A stretch of DNA of 64,000 nt, from the NCBI RefSeq assembly GCF_018614035.1, contig NZ_JAGGPA010000011.1:1-64000 (forward strand), written 5' to 3'. The notes below the pieces were generated by a model. That model worked only from the letters and a program-made list of their open reading frames with translations. It had not been told where the DNA came from and ran no database searches. The DNA is from Streptomyces sp. ISL-96. GTDB taxonomy: Bacteria; Actinomycetota; Actinomycetes; Streptomycetales; Streptomycetaceae. Below are positions 7,890-15,967 of this stretch, in pieces (the first letter of the stretch is position 1; the number at the start of each line of letters is the position of its first letter). The translations under genes were made by a program, and so were the position numbers.

Positions 7890-9302
7890 CTAGTCGCGCC
7901 TGCGGGCGATCTCCACGTTCTCCAGCACACCGAGTGCGTCGGGCACCAGGATGGCGGCGGAGTAGTAGGTGGTGACCAGGTACGAGATGATCGCCTGCTC
8001 GCTGATGCTCATGAAGCGCACCGACAGGCCCGGCTCGTACTCCTCCGGCAGGCCGGTCTGGCGCAGACCGATGACGCCCTGGTTGTCCTCGCCCGTTCGC
8101 ATGGCGAGGATCGAGCTGGTGTTCTCCTTGCTGATGGGGATCTTGTTGCAGGGCAGGATCGGGACTCCGCGCCAGGCCGGGACATGCTGCCCGCCGACGT
8201 CGACGTGATCCGGGTAGAGCCCACGGACGTTCCACTCACGCCCGATCGCCGCGATCGTCCTGGGGTGGGCGAGGAAGAGCCTGGTGCCGCGGCGGCGGCA
8301 GAGCAGATCGTCGAGGTCGTCCGGGGTGGGTGGGCCGGAGTGGGTCTGGATCCGCTGCTTGAAGGCGGCGTTGTGGAGCAGACCGAACTCCCGGTTGTTG
8401 ATCAGCTCGTGCTCCTGGCGCTCACGCAGCGCCTCGATGGTGAGCCTGAGCTGCTCCTCGGTCTGGTTCATCGGCCCGTTGTAGAGGTCGGCGACCCTCG
8501 TGTGGACCCGCAGAACGGTTTGCGCGACGGAGAGTTCGTACTCGCGCGGGCTGAGTTCGTAGTCGACGAAGGCACCCGGCAGCTCGACTTCGCCGGTGTG
8601 GTCGGCCGACATCGCGATCTCGGCCTCGCCGTGACGGTTCTGACGCTGAAGGGCGAGCGAGCTGAACTGCTCAATGTGGGCCTGGAGCCCCGGTGCCGAG
8701 GACAGCACGGCGGCGAAGTCGGCGCGGGACAGGGTGAGGAGGGTGCCGGCGGTCTCGGCAGTGGCGGTGTAGTCCCACGTGGCGTCGTCGTCCAGAAGGG
8801 CGTTCTCACCGAACCGGTCGCCGTCGGCAAGCACGGCGACGGTGACCTTGTCGCCGTACTTGCCGACGGATGCCTGGTTGATCCGGCCGTGGGCGATCAG
8901 GTGGATCTGCTCGGCGGGGGCACCGCGCTCGACCAGCACCTCACCGGCTCGGAAGTCACGCTGGACGCACCGGCCGGCGATCGCGGTCAGCACATCCTCG
9001 TCTTCGAACCCCCGCAGCAGGGCCAGTTCGCCGAGTTCCCGGGGGATCACCCGGACGTCGGCACCGTCCTGGATGAACTCGATCTGCCCATCGCCGACGG
9101 TGTAATTCAGCCGGCGGTTCACCCGGTAGGTGCCGCCCTTGGTCTCCACCCAGGGGAGCATCCGCAGCAGCCAGCGAGAGGTGATCTCCTGCATCTGCGG
9201 GGCGGACTTGGTCGTCGTGGCAAGGTTGCGGGCAGCCGCGGTGCTCAGGCTGGACTGCCGCTTCGGCTCCGTCTGTGCTGCCGGGCTGGTCTCAACGGTC
9301 AT
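7890..9302 (-). CDS. eshA: EshA-type Family 2B encapsulin shell protein with cyclic-nucleotide-binding domain
   Basis: A 470-residue protein. Residues 1-85 and 215-470 correspond to the HK97-type shell fold seen in EshA homologues ([20 protein letters not shown]; later [58 protein letters not shown]). Residues about 88-212 are an inserted cyclic-nucleotide-binding domain ([30 protein letters not shown]). EshA was first annotated as a Crp-like regulator; it is now known as a Family 2B encapsulin that forms icosahedral shells, commonly next to 2-methylisoborneol synthase. Here it is the first gene of exactly that operon. ATG 9302 has AAGGAGAG upstream. The long upstream frame to 10007 is rejected. 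Whether a ligand such as cAMP controls the shell is inferred from the domain only. Confidence 0.94.
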   Translation of the reverse strand: MTVETSPAAQTEPKRQSSLSTAAARNLATTTKSAPQMQEITSRWLLRMLPWVETKGGTYRVNRRLNYTVGDGQIEFIQDGADVRVIPRELGELALLRGFEDEDVLTAIAGRCVQRDFRAGEVLVERGAPAEQIHLIAHGRINQASVGKYGDKVTVAVLADGDRFGENALLDDDATWDYTATAETAGTLLTLSRADFAAVLSSAPGLQAHIEQFSSLALQRQNRHGEAEIAMSADHTGEVELPGAFVDYELSPREYELSVAQTVLRVHTRVADLYNGPMNQTEEQLRLTIEALRERQEHELINNREFGLLHNAAFKQRIQTHSGPPTPDDLDDLLCRRRGTRLFLAHPRTIAAIGREWNVRGLYPDHVDVGGQHVPAWRGVPILPCNKIPISKENTSSILAMRTGEDNQGVIGLRQTGLPEEYEPGLSVRFMSISEQAIISYLVTTYYSAAILVPDALGVLENVEIARRRD

Positions 9303-10010
9303 CGGGCGAGCTCTCCTTCGCAAGGGGTAGAGGAGAAAGAGGAGCAACCTCTGGGAATCCGTCCAGATCCCCGGGAACCGTAGCGGCCGGTGCGCCCGGC
9401 TCGCCCTATAAGGCGGTGGTATTACTTCGATGCAGTGATCCTGCTTCGCACGGGGTTTGCCTGCACGGCTGATGACATTCGGAGCACCTGATCGAGAGCA
9501 CGCCCGCCGTCCGCTCCCTGCACCATGAACCCTGCCGCCCGCCGTGCAGCAGTCGAGTGCTGCGTCACGGCAGGGCGAGGCTTGCCTGATGTGGCACTGG
9601 ATCTGCGCGGCGAGCGCCCCAACGAGGCTCGTCGTACCAAAGTCCGAGTTCGCTGATCCATCCCCGGCGAGCCCATGGCTCCGGCCGGGTCGTTGGCGAG
9701 GTCGCCGATCACGATCAGTTGGTTCTGGGTCGCCATTTTCGTTGTCGATAAGAAACGAGACAGCGTAGATGTCATCGGTATCGGCGGGGCGGGATGGTCG
9801 CCGAGAATGCCGTCGGTGAAGCGCTGTGCAGAAGTTGGGGTCCCTCGGACGGACGGGGACGTAGTCAGGACCCTTCGGGGCGGCGTCGGGGAAGTGCCGG
9901 GCGGTCTTCCGGAAAACCTTCGCACCGCCTGTCACGAATAAGGGCTCGCCGTGGAGGTGGTGCTGAAACAGGTCCGGGCTCATGCCGGCGACTCTGACGG
10001 CCGGCACGGT
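9303..10010. other. 708-base region upstream of the encapsulin operon, no supported gene
   Basis: Long open frames exist on the minus strand, but their codon composition is not Streptomyces-like, they lack family signatures, and two compete in overlapping frames. Local A+T is higher than in the neighbours. The region must hold the operon promoter; I could not pick one element over others. It may contain a decayed gene: a minus-strand frame reads [20 protein letters not shown], which I do not recognise. Confidence 0.4.
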
Positions 10011-10445
10011 TCACAACGGAGCCCGGTCGCCAGGAGACATCCGCGGCAGGCCCTCCCAGTTCTCGGGAATCAGGGGCGCGGGCATCAGCCACGCGAACAG
10101 CACCGCGACCAGCGACTCGACCAACGCCACCGGAGCGAGAAGGATCGTGATCCAGAGCGGCACAGTGAGCAACACCATCGCCGCCCCCAGCCGGTACCGG
10201 AATGCCTCAACACCCATGTGGACGTGCCCGAGTCCCGCACATACCGCCAACAACATCATCAGCACACCGACCGTACCCAGGGCCACCATCCCGAAGAGCA
10301 TGAAATCCCAGCGGGACACCCCCATGGCTTGCGCCGCCATCAGACTGGCCACGGCCCAGACCGCCACATGCAGCCCCGTATACAGCAGGACGGAATACCC
10401 CATCCGCCTCAACACCCTCACCATGCCAGGCCCATCGCCGACCAT
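10011..10445 (-). CDS. Small integral membrane protein (about 144 aa)
   Basis: Four hydrophobic stretches can be seen: YSVLLYTGLHVAVWAVASLM, FMLFGMVALGTVGVLMMLLA, LGAAMVLLTVPLWITILLAP and LVESLVAVLFAWLMPAPLI. The loops are short and charged (RVLRRMG near the N-terminus, CAGLGHVHMGVEAFRYR between spans two and three). No enzymatic motif is visible. The start is uncertain: ATG 10445 has a GGAAG site; TTG 10460 and ATG 10424 are alternatives. No operon partner is close. Function unknown. Confidence 0.65.
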   Translation of the reverse strand: MVGDGPGMVRVLRRMGYSVLLYTGLHVAVWAVASLMAAQAMGVSRWDFMLFGMVALGTVGVLMMLLAVCAGLGHVHMGVEAFRYRLGAAMVLLTVPLWITILLAPVALVESLVAVLFAWLMPAPLIPENWEGLPRMSPGDRAPL

Positions 10446-10530
10446 ACCCCCCACTTCCAAGTTGAACGTGTTCAGTTATGGAAGTCAGGGTACCCGGAGA
10501 TCACACGTGCAGCCATCGGTTTACGTTGCC

Positions 10531-10983
10531 TCACAACTCGGTTGAGGGCACCGCCGCTTGCGCCTTCCGTAGTTCGGCTCTCAGACGTCCGGTACGGCGT
10601 GGTCCTCTGCCTTCGCCTGGTCGGCAAAGGTCCGCCCACACGCGTACCTTCGCTCCCGCCGGGGACGTACGGCACCCATCCCGGCTCGGGGTGTCAGCCC
10701 CGTTGGCCTGTATGCCGTCCTTCCACTTGGACAGCGCCGCCCTGCCGCATCTGCGCCATTCCGACGGTGAGATGCGCGCACGCTGCCCACCGCTGGTCAT
10801 CAGCGCGTTCACCGGCGCCAAAGGATCACCGGCCATCGTCTTGGCCAGCAGTACGCCGACCGCCAGCGGCAGCAAGGCCACGGCGAGGGCCGTGCCGGTG
10901 GTGGTGACGTGGTGCATGCTCACGCGCCGCGGTGCGTCAGGAATCATGGTCCACATTCCAGCAGCGGCGGCGCGGGGGGACAT
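10531..10983 (-). CDS. Possible small membrane-anchored protein, perhaps frameshifted
   Basis: The frame from ATG 10983 encodes 150 residues with one hydrophobic segment (TALAVALLPLAVGVLLAKTM). Third-position GC is acceptable in the first half. In the second half a different frame reads more naturally (ACGRTFADQAKAEDHAVPDV, ending at 10581), so either a frameshift occurred near 10650-10700 or the gene is not real. No family recognised. Confidence 0.35.
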   Translation of the reverse strand: MSPRAAAAGMWTMIPDAPRRVSMHHVTTTGTALAVALLPLAVGVLLAKTMAGDPLAPVNALMTSGGQRARISPSEWRRCGRAALSKWKDGIQANGADTPSRDGCRTSPAGAKVRVWADLCRPGEGRGPRRTGRLRAELRKAQAAVPSTEL

Positions 10984-11346
10984 CGGGCGACGTACTCAGT
11001 TGCTTCGTCCCTGCGTACTCATGCGCTGCGGCCAGAGGCGAGCATCCGTCCCAGGTGTGTGCCGGGCATGCCGCGGATAACGCGTACGACGCGGTGGAGA
11101 CTGTCCCCGTAATACCGAGCGCTCCGGCGGTGCACCTCATCACGCGCCGTACAGGGCCCGGTAGGGCGCGCACGTTGTCGTACGGTCGCACACCGAGTGG
11201 CCGTACGGTGAAAGGGGGCATGGCGGGCAGATGGAGGGCGCCCGCACCTGCCCGTCGACCGGTACCTTCACCCCGCTCTGGCCGCGGGCAGGAACACGCC
11301 CACGGCCAGGCCTCGTGCGATGTGCGGCGGTTGCGATCCGCGACGG
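10984..11346. other. 363-base intergenic stretch
   Basis: Nothing that I can support as a gene. Short frames on both strands lack signatures and have poor codon usage. It lies downstream of the secreted aminopeptidase gene, which reads toward it. Confidence 0.4.
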
Positions 11347-12903
11347 CTACTCGGTTACCTCGTGCCCGTGCCCGTCGTGCAGGCCGCCGCCGCTGCCCTC
11401 GTCGCCGTCGGTCGGGACCGACTCGACCGGGACGGACAGCGCGCTCAGGTCGTGGGCGTAGTGACCCACGGCGTCTGCGATGATGTCGATGTTGATGTCG
11501 AACGCCGCCATGTCGATGTTCTCGATGGTGTCACCGGCGGCGTGATAGTTCGGGTCGTACGCGACCCCCGCCGTGCCACCGAACTTGGCAGCCTGGGCCG
11601 CGGTCTTGATGCCCTCCGCGCCGGTGAAGGTGCCGCCGGAGGGGATACCCACCTCGATGAACGGTCCGTAGTCGGAGCGGCCGGTGAAGTCGGTGCCCTC
11701 GTGCGGGATCCGCTGGGAATCGAGGAAGTCGTTGATGCCCTTCTCGATCTGGGCGGAGCCCTCCGGGCCCGGGCCCGCTCCGACGCCGTCCGAGTTGTCG
11801 CCGTCGTACACGAAGTAGCCGGCGTTCGGGGAGGCGATCATGTCGAAGTTCAGGTAGAGCTTGATCTGCTTCTTCTGTTCCTCCGTCAGCGAGGCGACGT
11901 ACGCCTCGGAACCCAGCAGGCCGAACTCCTCGGCAGACCACCAGGCGAACTTCACCTTGTTCTTGGGCTTGGCGTGGGTCTTGGCGAGCTCCAGGGCGAC
12001 CTGGAGAATGCCGGCCGAGCCGGAACCGTTGTCGTTGATGCCGGGGCCCGCGGCGACCGAGTCGAGGTGGGCGCCGAGGAAGACGGTGTCGTCCGCGTCC
12101 CCGCCGCGGGTCTCCGCGACCACGTTGTACGTCGTGCGGTTCTCGCGCAGCTCACGGATGTCCAGCGTGACATTGACCGGCCCCTTGGCCGCCTCCGCGG
12201 CGAGCGCCTCACCGTCCGCCTGGGTGACACCGCCGGTGGGGATCTTGCCGAGCGTCGGGTCGCCGATGGTGCCGTTGAGGGCTCCCGCGGTGTTGTTGTA
12301 GATGATCGCGCCGACCGCGCCGGCGGCGGCGGCGTTGGCCTGCTTGGTCGCGAAGGTGCAGCCGCCGCGCTTGATCACCGCGATCTTCCCGGTGAAGGTG
12401 CCGGAGGCGAAGTCGCCGGCGTCGCAGCCGTTCGTACCGTCGGCGTCGACGGGGGCGACGGCGAGCGGCGCGGTGACACCGCCCGCGGGCGAACTCGCGG
12501 TGTACGTCATGAGCTTGATGGGCACATCGCGCGGCGTGGGCGAGACGACCTTGAGGCTCTCCTTGATCGTCTCCACGTACACGAAGTCGAACTCGTGTCT
12601 GGAGACCTGGTAGCCGGCCTGCCTCATCAGGGCTTCGACGTACTGGGCGGACTGTGCGTGCCCCTGCGAACCGGCAGCCCGGTTGTCGTCGTTGTGGTCG
12701 GCGATCTTCTGCAGCACCTGAAGGTGCCGGTAGGCGTCCTTGGCCGTGGACTCCTTCACCAGCTTACGAGCCAGCGCATCACCCCGATGGGGGGCAGATC
12801 CCGTCGCGCTGCCGGCGGTGGCCGGCCCGGCGAACAGGAGGGGAGAGACCAGTGCTGCGGCCACCAGGGTTGCGGTGGCCGCGGCTATACGGCGTGACGG
12901 CAT
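11347..12903 (-). CDS. Secreted M28 family zinc aminopeptidase with PA domain
   Basis: A 518-residue protein with a typical secretory signal peptide (MPSRRIAAATATLVAAALVS, cleavage likely after ATAGS). A protease-associated (PA) domain occupies about residues 140-245 (KIAVIKRGGCTFATKQANAA). The M28 catalytic part follows, with zinc ligands and catalytic residues visible in GAHLDSV, INDNGSGSAG, WWSAEEFGLLGS, LNFDMI and YDPNYHAAGDT. This resembles the S. griseus aminopeptidase SGAP group, which removes hydrophobic N-terminal residues from extracellular peptides; the PA insert makes it longer. The C-terminus ends with a short Gly/His-rich tail (LHDGHGHEVTE) that might bind metal. ATG 12903 has a GAAAGGAC site. 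It appears to be a single-gene unit. Confidence 0.93.
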   Translation of the reverse strand: MPSRRIAAATATLVAAALVSPLLFAGPATAGSATGSAPHRGDALARKLVKESTAKDAYRHLQVLQKIADHNDDNRAAGSQGHAQSAQYVEALMRQAGYQVSRHEFDFVYVETIKESLKVVSPTPRDVPIKLMTYTASSPAGGVTAPLAVAPVDADGTNGCDAGDFASGTFTGKIAVIKRGGCTFATKQANAAAAGAVGAIIYNNTAGALNGTIGDPTLGKIPTGGVTQADGEALAAEAAKGPVNVTLDIRELRENRTTYNVVAETRGGDADDTVFLGAHLDSVAAGPGINDNGSGSAGILQVALELAKTHAKPKNKVKFAWWSAEEFGLLGSEAYVASLTEEQKKQIKLYLNFDMIASPNAGYFVYDGDNSDGVGAGPGPEGSAQIEKGINDFLDSQRIPHEGTDFTGRSDYGPFIEVGIPSGGTFTGAEGIKTAAQAAKFGGTAGVAYDPNYHAAGDTIENIDMAAFDINIDIIADAVGHYAHDLSALSVPVESVPTDGDEGSGGGLHDGHGHEVTE

Positions 12904-13155
12904 GGAAGTCCTTTCACGTCACTCGGAAGTAAGCACTGCGGGGGGGTGAGTTGAGGCACATTAAGCGCCGTGGAACCCCGTTGGCCAGAGGTCGGTGAAA
13001 ACTCCTCCACCTGGGCCATGGGCGCTCACACGGGGTAACCGGTCCGCCTCCTGCGTGGGCCGTCGCCGAGTGCCTGAAGCAGGACAGCTGTCACAAACGA
13101 GGCGGCCCTGTTGCCACCGACGCTCAACTCGCAACACGGTTGTCACGCACAAGGC

Positions 13156-13183
13156 CGCCGGCAGAGGTCGGCCTCTGCCGGCG
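13156..13183 (-). terminator. Hairpin terminator of the DUF2000 gene
   Basis: CGCCGGCAGAGG (13156-13167) pairs perfectly with CCTCTGCCGGCG (13172-13183) around a tight TCGG loop. It lies 38 bases beyond the DUF2000 stop codon. The U tract is weak, as is common in Streptomyces. The rest of 12904-13221 shows no gene. Confidence 0.6.
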
Positions 13184-13221
13184 AGCGGATCAGGATCGGA
13201 ATCGGCGCGGTGTGCGGTCGC

Positions 13222-13644
13222 TCATGGGTGCATTCGCGCGCCCTTGAGTACCTTGTCCACCGCGTTGCGCGGCCCGCCCGTGCTGAACAGATCCGACGTG
13301 AACACGGCCGTCAGCAGCGACCGGGACAGCGCACGACTGTGTGCGGCGGTCAGCATCTCCTTCGTCCCCTCGAAGACCAGCACGGGCTGTCGGAACATTG
13401 GCAGATACGGGGTGTCGTCGGCGTCCGCGTACGGCTCGCCAATCACCTCGGCGGACGCCGTGCCGAGTCCGCTCACCACGAAGGCGGTCACATTCAGCCG
13501 TGCCCATGGCTCCAGGTCGTCGCGCAGCAGTACGGCAATCTTGGTGTCGAAGCGAACAGGCACCTGCGCATCCCCCGCGGCGGTCCCGGCCCCGGCCCCA
13601 GTACCAACCCCGGCCGCAGCCTTGGTCTCTTCCTTGGTTCTCAT
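13222..13644 (-). CDS. DUF2000 family protein
   Basis: A 140-residue protein. After an Ala/Gly-rich N-terminal tail of about 25 residues, the conserved part begins with KIAVLLRDDLEPWARLNVTA and continues FVVSGLGTA, YLPMFRQPVLVFEGT and AVDKVLKGARMHP. DUF2000 proteins are small cytosolic proteins of unknown function, structurally like peptidyl-tRNA hydrolase II, and in actinomycetes are usually the divergent partner of an AraC regulator. That arrangement holds here: 49 bases separate the two starts. The AraC protein therefore probably controls this gene. Start ATG 13644. Confidence 0.88.
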   Translation of the reverse strand: MRTKEETKAAAGVGTGAGAGTAAGDAQVPVRFDTKIAVLLRDDLEPWARLNVTAFVVSGLGTASAEVIGEPYADADDTPYLPMFRQPVLVFEGTKEMLTAAHSRALSRSLLTAVFTSDLFSTGGPRNAVDKVLKGARMHP

Positions 13645-13693
13645 GCTTCGAGACTCCAGGGTTCACGCCTTCTCCGTCTTGTACATTCTTTGC

Positions 13694-15067
13694 GTGACGG
13701 CCTGGCAGGAAATCTCCGCATGGCGCCCGCCGGTCGCAGGTGTCGTGGAGGTCTTCCACGCCCACTTCACCGAGCACGCTTACCCCATGCACGTCCACGA
13801 CGCCTGGACTCTGCTGATCGTCGACAACGGCGCTGTCCGCTACAACCTGGACCGCCACGAGCGCGGCACCCCGAACCACATTGTGAGCCTGCTCCCGCCG
13901 CAGGTTCCGCACAACGGCTCACCTGCCACGCCTGACGGCTTCCACAAGCGCGTTGTCTATCTCGACATGACGCAGCTGGACGAAAGCTTCATCGGTCCGG
14001 CGGTGGACGGCCCCGACCTCGCCGATCCCGTCCTGCGCAGACGCGTCGGACAACTGCACGCAGCCCTCGCGAACCGGGGCGACGAGTTCGAGGCCCAAAG
14101 CCGTCTGGCCCTTATCGGCGAGCGCTTGCGCGAGCACCTGCGCCCGAGGCTGGCCGTAGGCAGCGCCGGACCCGCCCGCGGCATCGCCCAGAACCTGCGT
14201 GACCTCCTCGACGAGCGACTGCTTGAGGGCATCACCCTGGAGGAGGCCGCACGCCTGGTCCACGCCCACCCCACGCACCTCGTACGTGCCTTCAGCGCCG
14301 CCTTCGGTATCGCGCCCCATCAGTACGTGATGTCCCGCCGCGTCGACCTCGCCCGCCGTCTGCTACTCGACGGACAGCGGCCGGGCGAGGTGGCGAACGC
14401 CGCCGGCTTCTACGACCAGTCCCACCTCACCCGGCACTTCAAGCGGGTCGTGGGCATCACCCCGGGCCGGTACGCCCGTACCGGGGCCATCAGGGGGACC
14501 GGGACTGCACGGGTCGACCAGAAGACGTGCCACCGCCTCTTTCTCCGCCAAACAAGCCTCAAGCTCCGGGCATCTGCGGGAAGCTGTAAGCCTGCTGGCT
14601 CAAGGGCGGCGAAGGCGCTGCCCACGTGCGTCGGGCCGAGAGGTGGACGTTTCATGGATGTGGCGACAGCAGCAGCGGCTGCGACCACGGCCCTGTTAGG
14701 GGCCATGGCGACGGATGCGTGGGGCCGGTCGGTCGCAGGGATCACGGCGCTCTGGCGGCGGGTACGACCCGACGAGGCAGAGACGGTGCACACCGCGCTG
14801 ACTACGACGCAAACGCAAGTGCTGGCCGCTCGCCAATGCGGCGATGCGGCAGCGTTGCGTCGGCTGGAGATCGAGTGGTACAGCCGTTTCCGTGACCTGC
14901 TGGACATGGGCGGCCCGGAGGTGGCGGCCGAGCTGCACGAACTGGCTGCCCGTGGGTTCGCTGAACGCCCGAACATCAATCAGCGGGGGACCGCGTCTGG
15001 CAACGGCTCCATCAATCAGGTGGCCGGCAACCAGTACAACCTCGGGCGGCAGCCGCCGGCCCAATAG
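13694..15067 (+). CDS. AraC family transcriptional regulator, frame open into the next gene
   Basis: From GTG 13694 the protein begins VTAWQEISAWRPPVAGVVEV. It has an N-terminal cupin/AraC-binding domain (HFTEHAYPMHVHDAWTLLIV, RGTPNHIVSLLPPQVPHNG) and a C-terminal double helix-turn-helix (ITLEEAARLVHAHPTHLVRA; HFKRVVGITPGRYARTG) ending near 14500. It probably activates the divergent DUF2000 gene. Oddly there is no stop codon after the DNA-binding domain: about 50 low-complexity codons follow and the frame continues straight through the 137-residue protein encoded from ATG 14654, to TAG 15065-15067. Either the regulator lost its stop and a 457-residue fusion is made, or translation restarts at 14654, which has its own ribosome site. 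An upstream ATG at 13643 is possible. Confidence 0.75.
   Translation: MTAWQEISAWRPPVAGVVEVFHAHFTEHAYPMHVHDAWTLLIVDNGAVRYNLDRHERGTPNHIVSLLPPQVPHNGSPATPDGFHKRVVYLDMTQLDESFIGPAVDGPDLADPVLRRRVGQLHAALANRGDEFEAQSRLALIGERLREHLRPRLAVGSAGPARGIAQNLRDLLDERLLEGITLEEAARLVHAHPTHLVRAFSAAFGIAPHQYVMSRRVDLARRLLLDGQRPGEVANAAGFYDQSHLTRHFKRVVGITPGRYARTGAIRGTGTARVDQKTCHRLFLRQTSLKLRASAGSCKPAGSRAAKALPTCVGPRGGRFMDVATAAAAATTALLGAMATDAWGRSVAGITALWRRVRPDEAETVHTALTTTQTQVLAARQCGDAAALRRLEIEWYSRFRDLLDMGGPEVAAELHELAARGFAERPNINQRGTASGNGSINQVAGNQYNLGRQPPAQ
14654..15067 (+). CDS. Small helical protein with C-terminal RHIM-like amyloid motif (putative effector)
   Basis: From ATG 14654, with a GAGGTGG site seven bases upstream, 137 residues are encoded. 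The N-terminal third is hydrophobic and Ala-rich (VATAAAAATTALLGAMATDA), then AWGRSVAGITALWRRVRPDE and two predicted helices (QVLAARQCGDAAALRRLEIE; EVAAELHELAARGF). The C-terminus changes to a Gly/Asn/Gln-rich tail with SINQVAGNQYNL at residues 119-130. This recalls the RHIM core (hydrophobic-Gln-hydrophobic-Gly followed by Asn) and the amyloid signalling sequences reported in actinomycetes. The neighbouring gene, starting one to four bases after this stop, carries a near-identical motif at its N-terminus. A membrane-active helical effector templated by its neighbour is inferred, not shown. It shares the AraC frame. Confidence 0.6.
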   Translation: MDVATAAAAATTALLGAMATDAWGRSVAGITALWRRVRPDEAETVHTALTTTQTQVLAARQCGDAAALRRLEIEWYSRFRDLLDMGGPEVAAELHELAARGFAERPNINQRGTASGNGSINQVAGNQYNLGRQPPAQ

Positions 15068-15071
15068 TGTG

Positions 15072-15659
15072 ATGTCACAGCGGGCCAGCGCGTCTGACCG
15101 GGGCAAGGTCAACCAGGTACGCGGCAACCAGGTCAACATCTTCTTGTCGTTGAGCCGCTTGGCGGCGGTCATGCTGGGTGTGGCGGTGGCGCTGTCGTGG
15201 CCCTCATCGGGGCACAGCGAAGACCCGGGCATCTCGGGAGCGCCATACGTGATTGAGACCGCGGCCGGCGAGCTGACGACCGAGCTGGACGGAGCCAAGC
15301 GGTGCATCACCTACAACCAAGCGAACCAAGCGCTGCTCACTGACTGCGGGGAAGGCGAATCGATCTGGAGAATGTCGCGGTTCTCCAACGGGTACACCCG
15401 ATTCGACATGCCGAGTCACAACAACATCTGCCTCGGCGTGAGCGTGTCCAGCGACAACATAAAGGTGGTCGGGTCCTGGACCTGTGGTGATTACAACTCG
15501 GCCTGGCGGCTGGAGACCCGTAGCGGTCGTTCCCACGTGATCAGCAACCAGCTGGCCGAGGAAAAAGACTGGCAGGAACGCTGCCTCGCCCATGAGGGCA
15601 GGTACTTGCGCTTGGCCGTCTGTGAGGACACCCCAGCGCTCCGATGGCAGTTCCCGTAG
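15072..15659 (+). CDS. Membrane-anchored beta-trefoil (ricin-like) protein with N-terminal RHIM-like motif
   Basis: ATG 15072 (or GTG 15069) follows the previous stop by only a few bases, so the two genes are translationally coupled. The 195-residue protein begins with a basic tail containing KVNQVRGNQVNI (residues 12-23), then one membrane segment (FLSLSRLAAVMLGVAVALSW, about 24-43). The rest is probably outside the cell. Three repeats, each with Cys-x-n-Cys and a terminal Trp (CITYNQ...DCGEGESIW; CLGVSV...WTCGDYNSAW; CLAHEG...VCEDTPALRW), indicate a three-lobed beta-trefoil lectin-like domain. A positive N-terminus favours the motif staying in the cytosol. The design suggests a sensor that would pass a signal to the partner protein by motif templating. 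It could instead be an odd secreted lectin with a long signal peptide. Confidence 0.75.
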   Translation: MSQRASASDRGKVNQVRGNQVNIFLSLSRLAAVMLGVAVALSWPSSGHSEDPGISGAPYVIETAAGELTTELDGAKRCITYNQANQALLTDCGEGESIWRMSRFSNGYTRFDMPSHNNICLGVSVSSDNIKVVGSWTCGDYNSAWRLETRSGRSHVISNQLAEEKDWQERCLAHEGRYLRLAVCEDTPALRWQFP

Positions 15660-15751
15660 CAGGGCTGGTCGCCGTGGAGCAGATCACCCATTCGGCCGCT
15701 CAAGCCCACAGACCGGCAAGCGGAAGCCTTCTTAAAGCCAGCACCCTGCCC

Positions 15752-15811
15752 TCAGTCCAGGCAGAATTCGTTTCCCTCCGGGTGGGTCATCACGATGATC
15801 CCCTCGTCCCG
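15752..15811 (-). pseudogene. C-terminal remnant of a VOC family gene
   Basis: The minus strand reads RDEGIIVMTHPEGNEFCLD followed by TGA, the same ending as the VOC protein at 329-790 (GFIVMTDPEGNEFCLD). Nothing upstream continues the similarity. It is a fragment of about 20 codons in the gap before the transporter gene. Confidence 0.6.
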
Positions 15812-15967
15812 GGTCCGCCCAGAGCAGCGTTCAGGTGCCTGTCATGGTGGTCGCGCGCACAGCTGCGTCGAGAACTATGGTGTCCGGCCACATGGGAGGC
15901 TGACCTGCGTGTTTCTACGGTGTGGCGACACGGAAACGTCCCCGCCAACTGTCCGGAAGTGGTACTC

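Noticed and set aside
7815..9383. 522-codon plus-strand frame across eshA
   Set aside because: Shadow of the encapsulin gene, rich in Gly/Val/Leu from reversed codons, no domain.
9303..10007. In-frame 235-codon extension of the encapsulin gene
   Set aside because: Composition is not coding-like, and ATG 9302 has a ribosome site and gives the known EshA length.
10937..11221. 94-codon minus-strand frame
   Set aside because: Overlaps the start of the possible gene at 10531-10983, no signature, atypical codon use.
12995..13693. Upstream extension of the AraC frame
   Set aside because: It overlaps the DUF2000 gene on the other strand and lacks domain content; GTG 13694 fits the family start.
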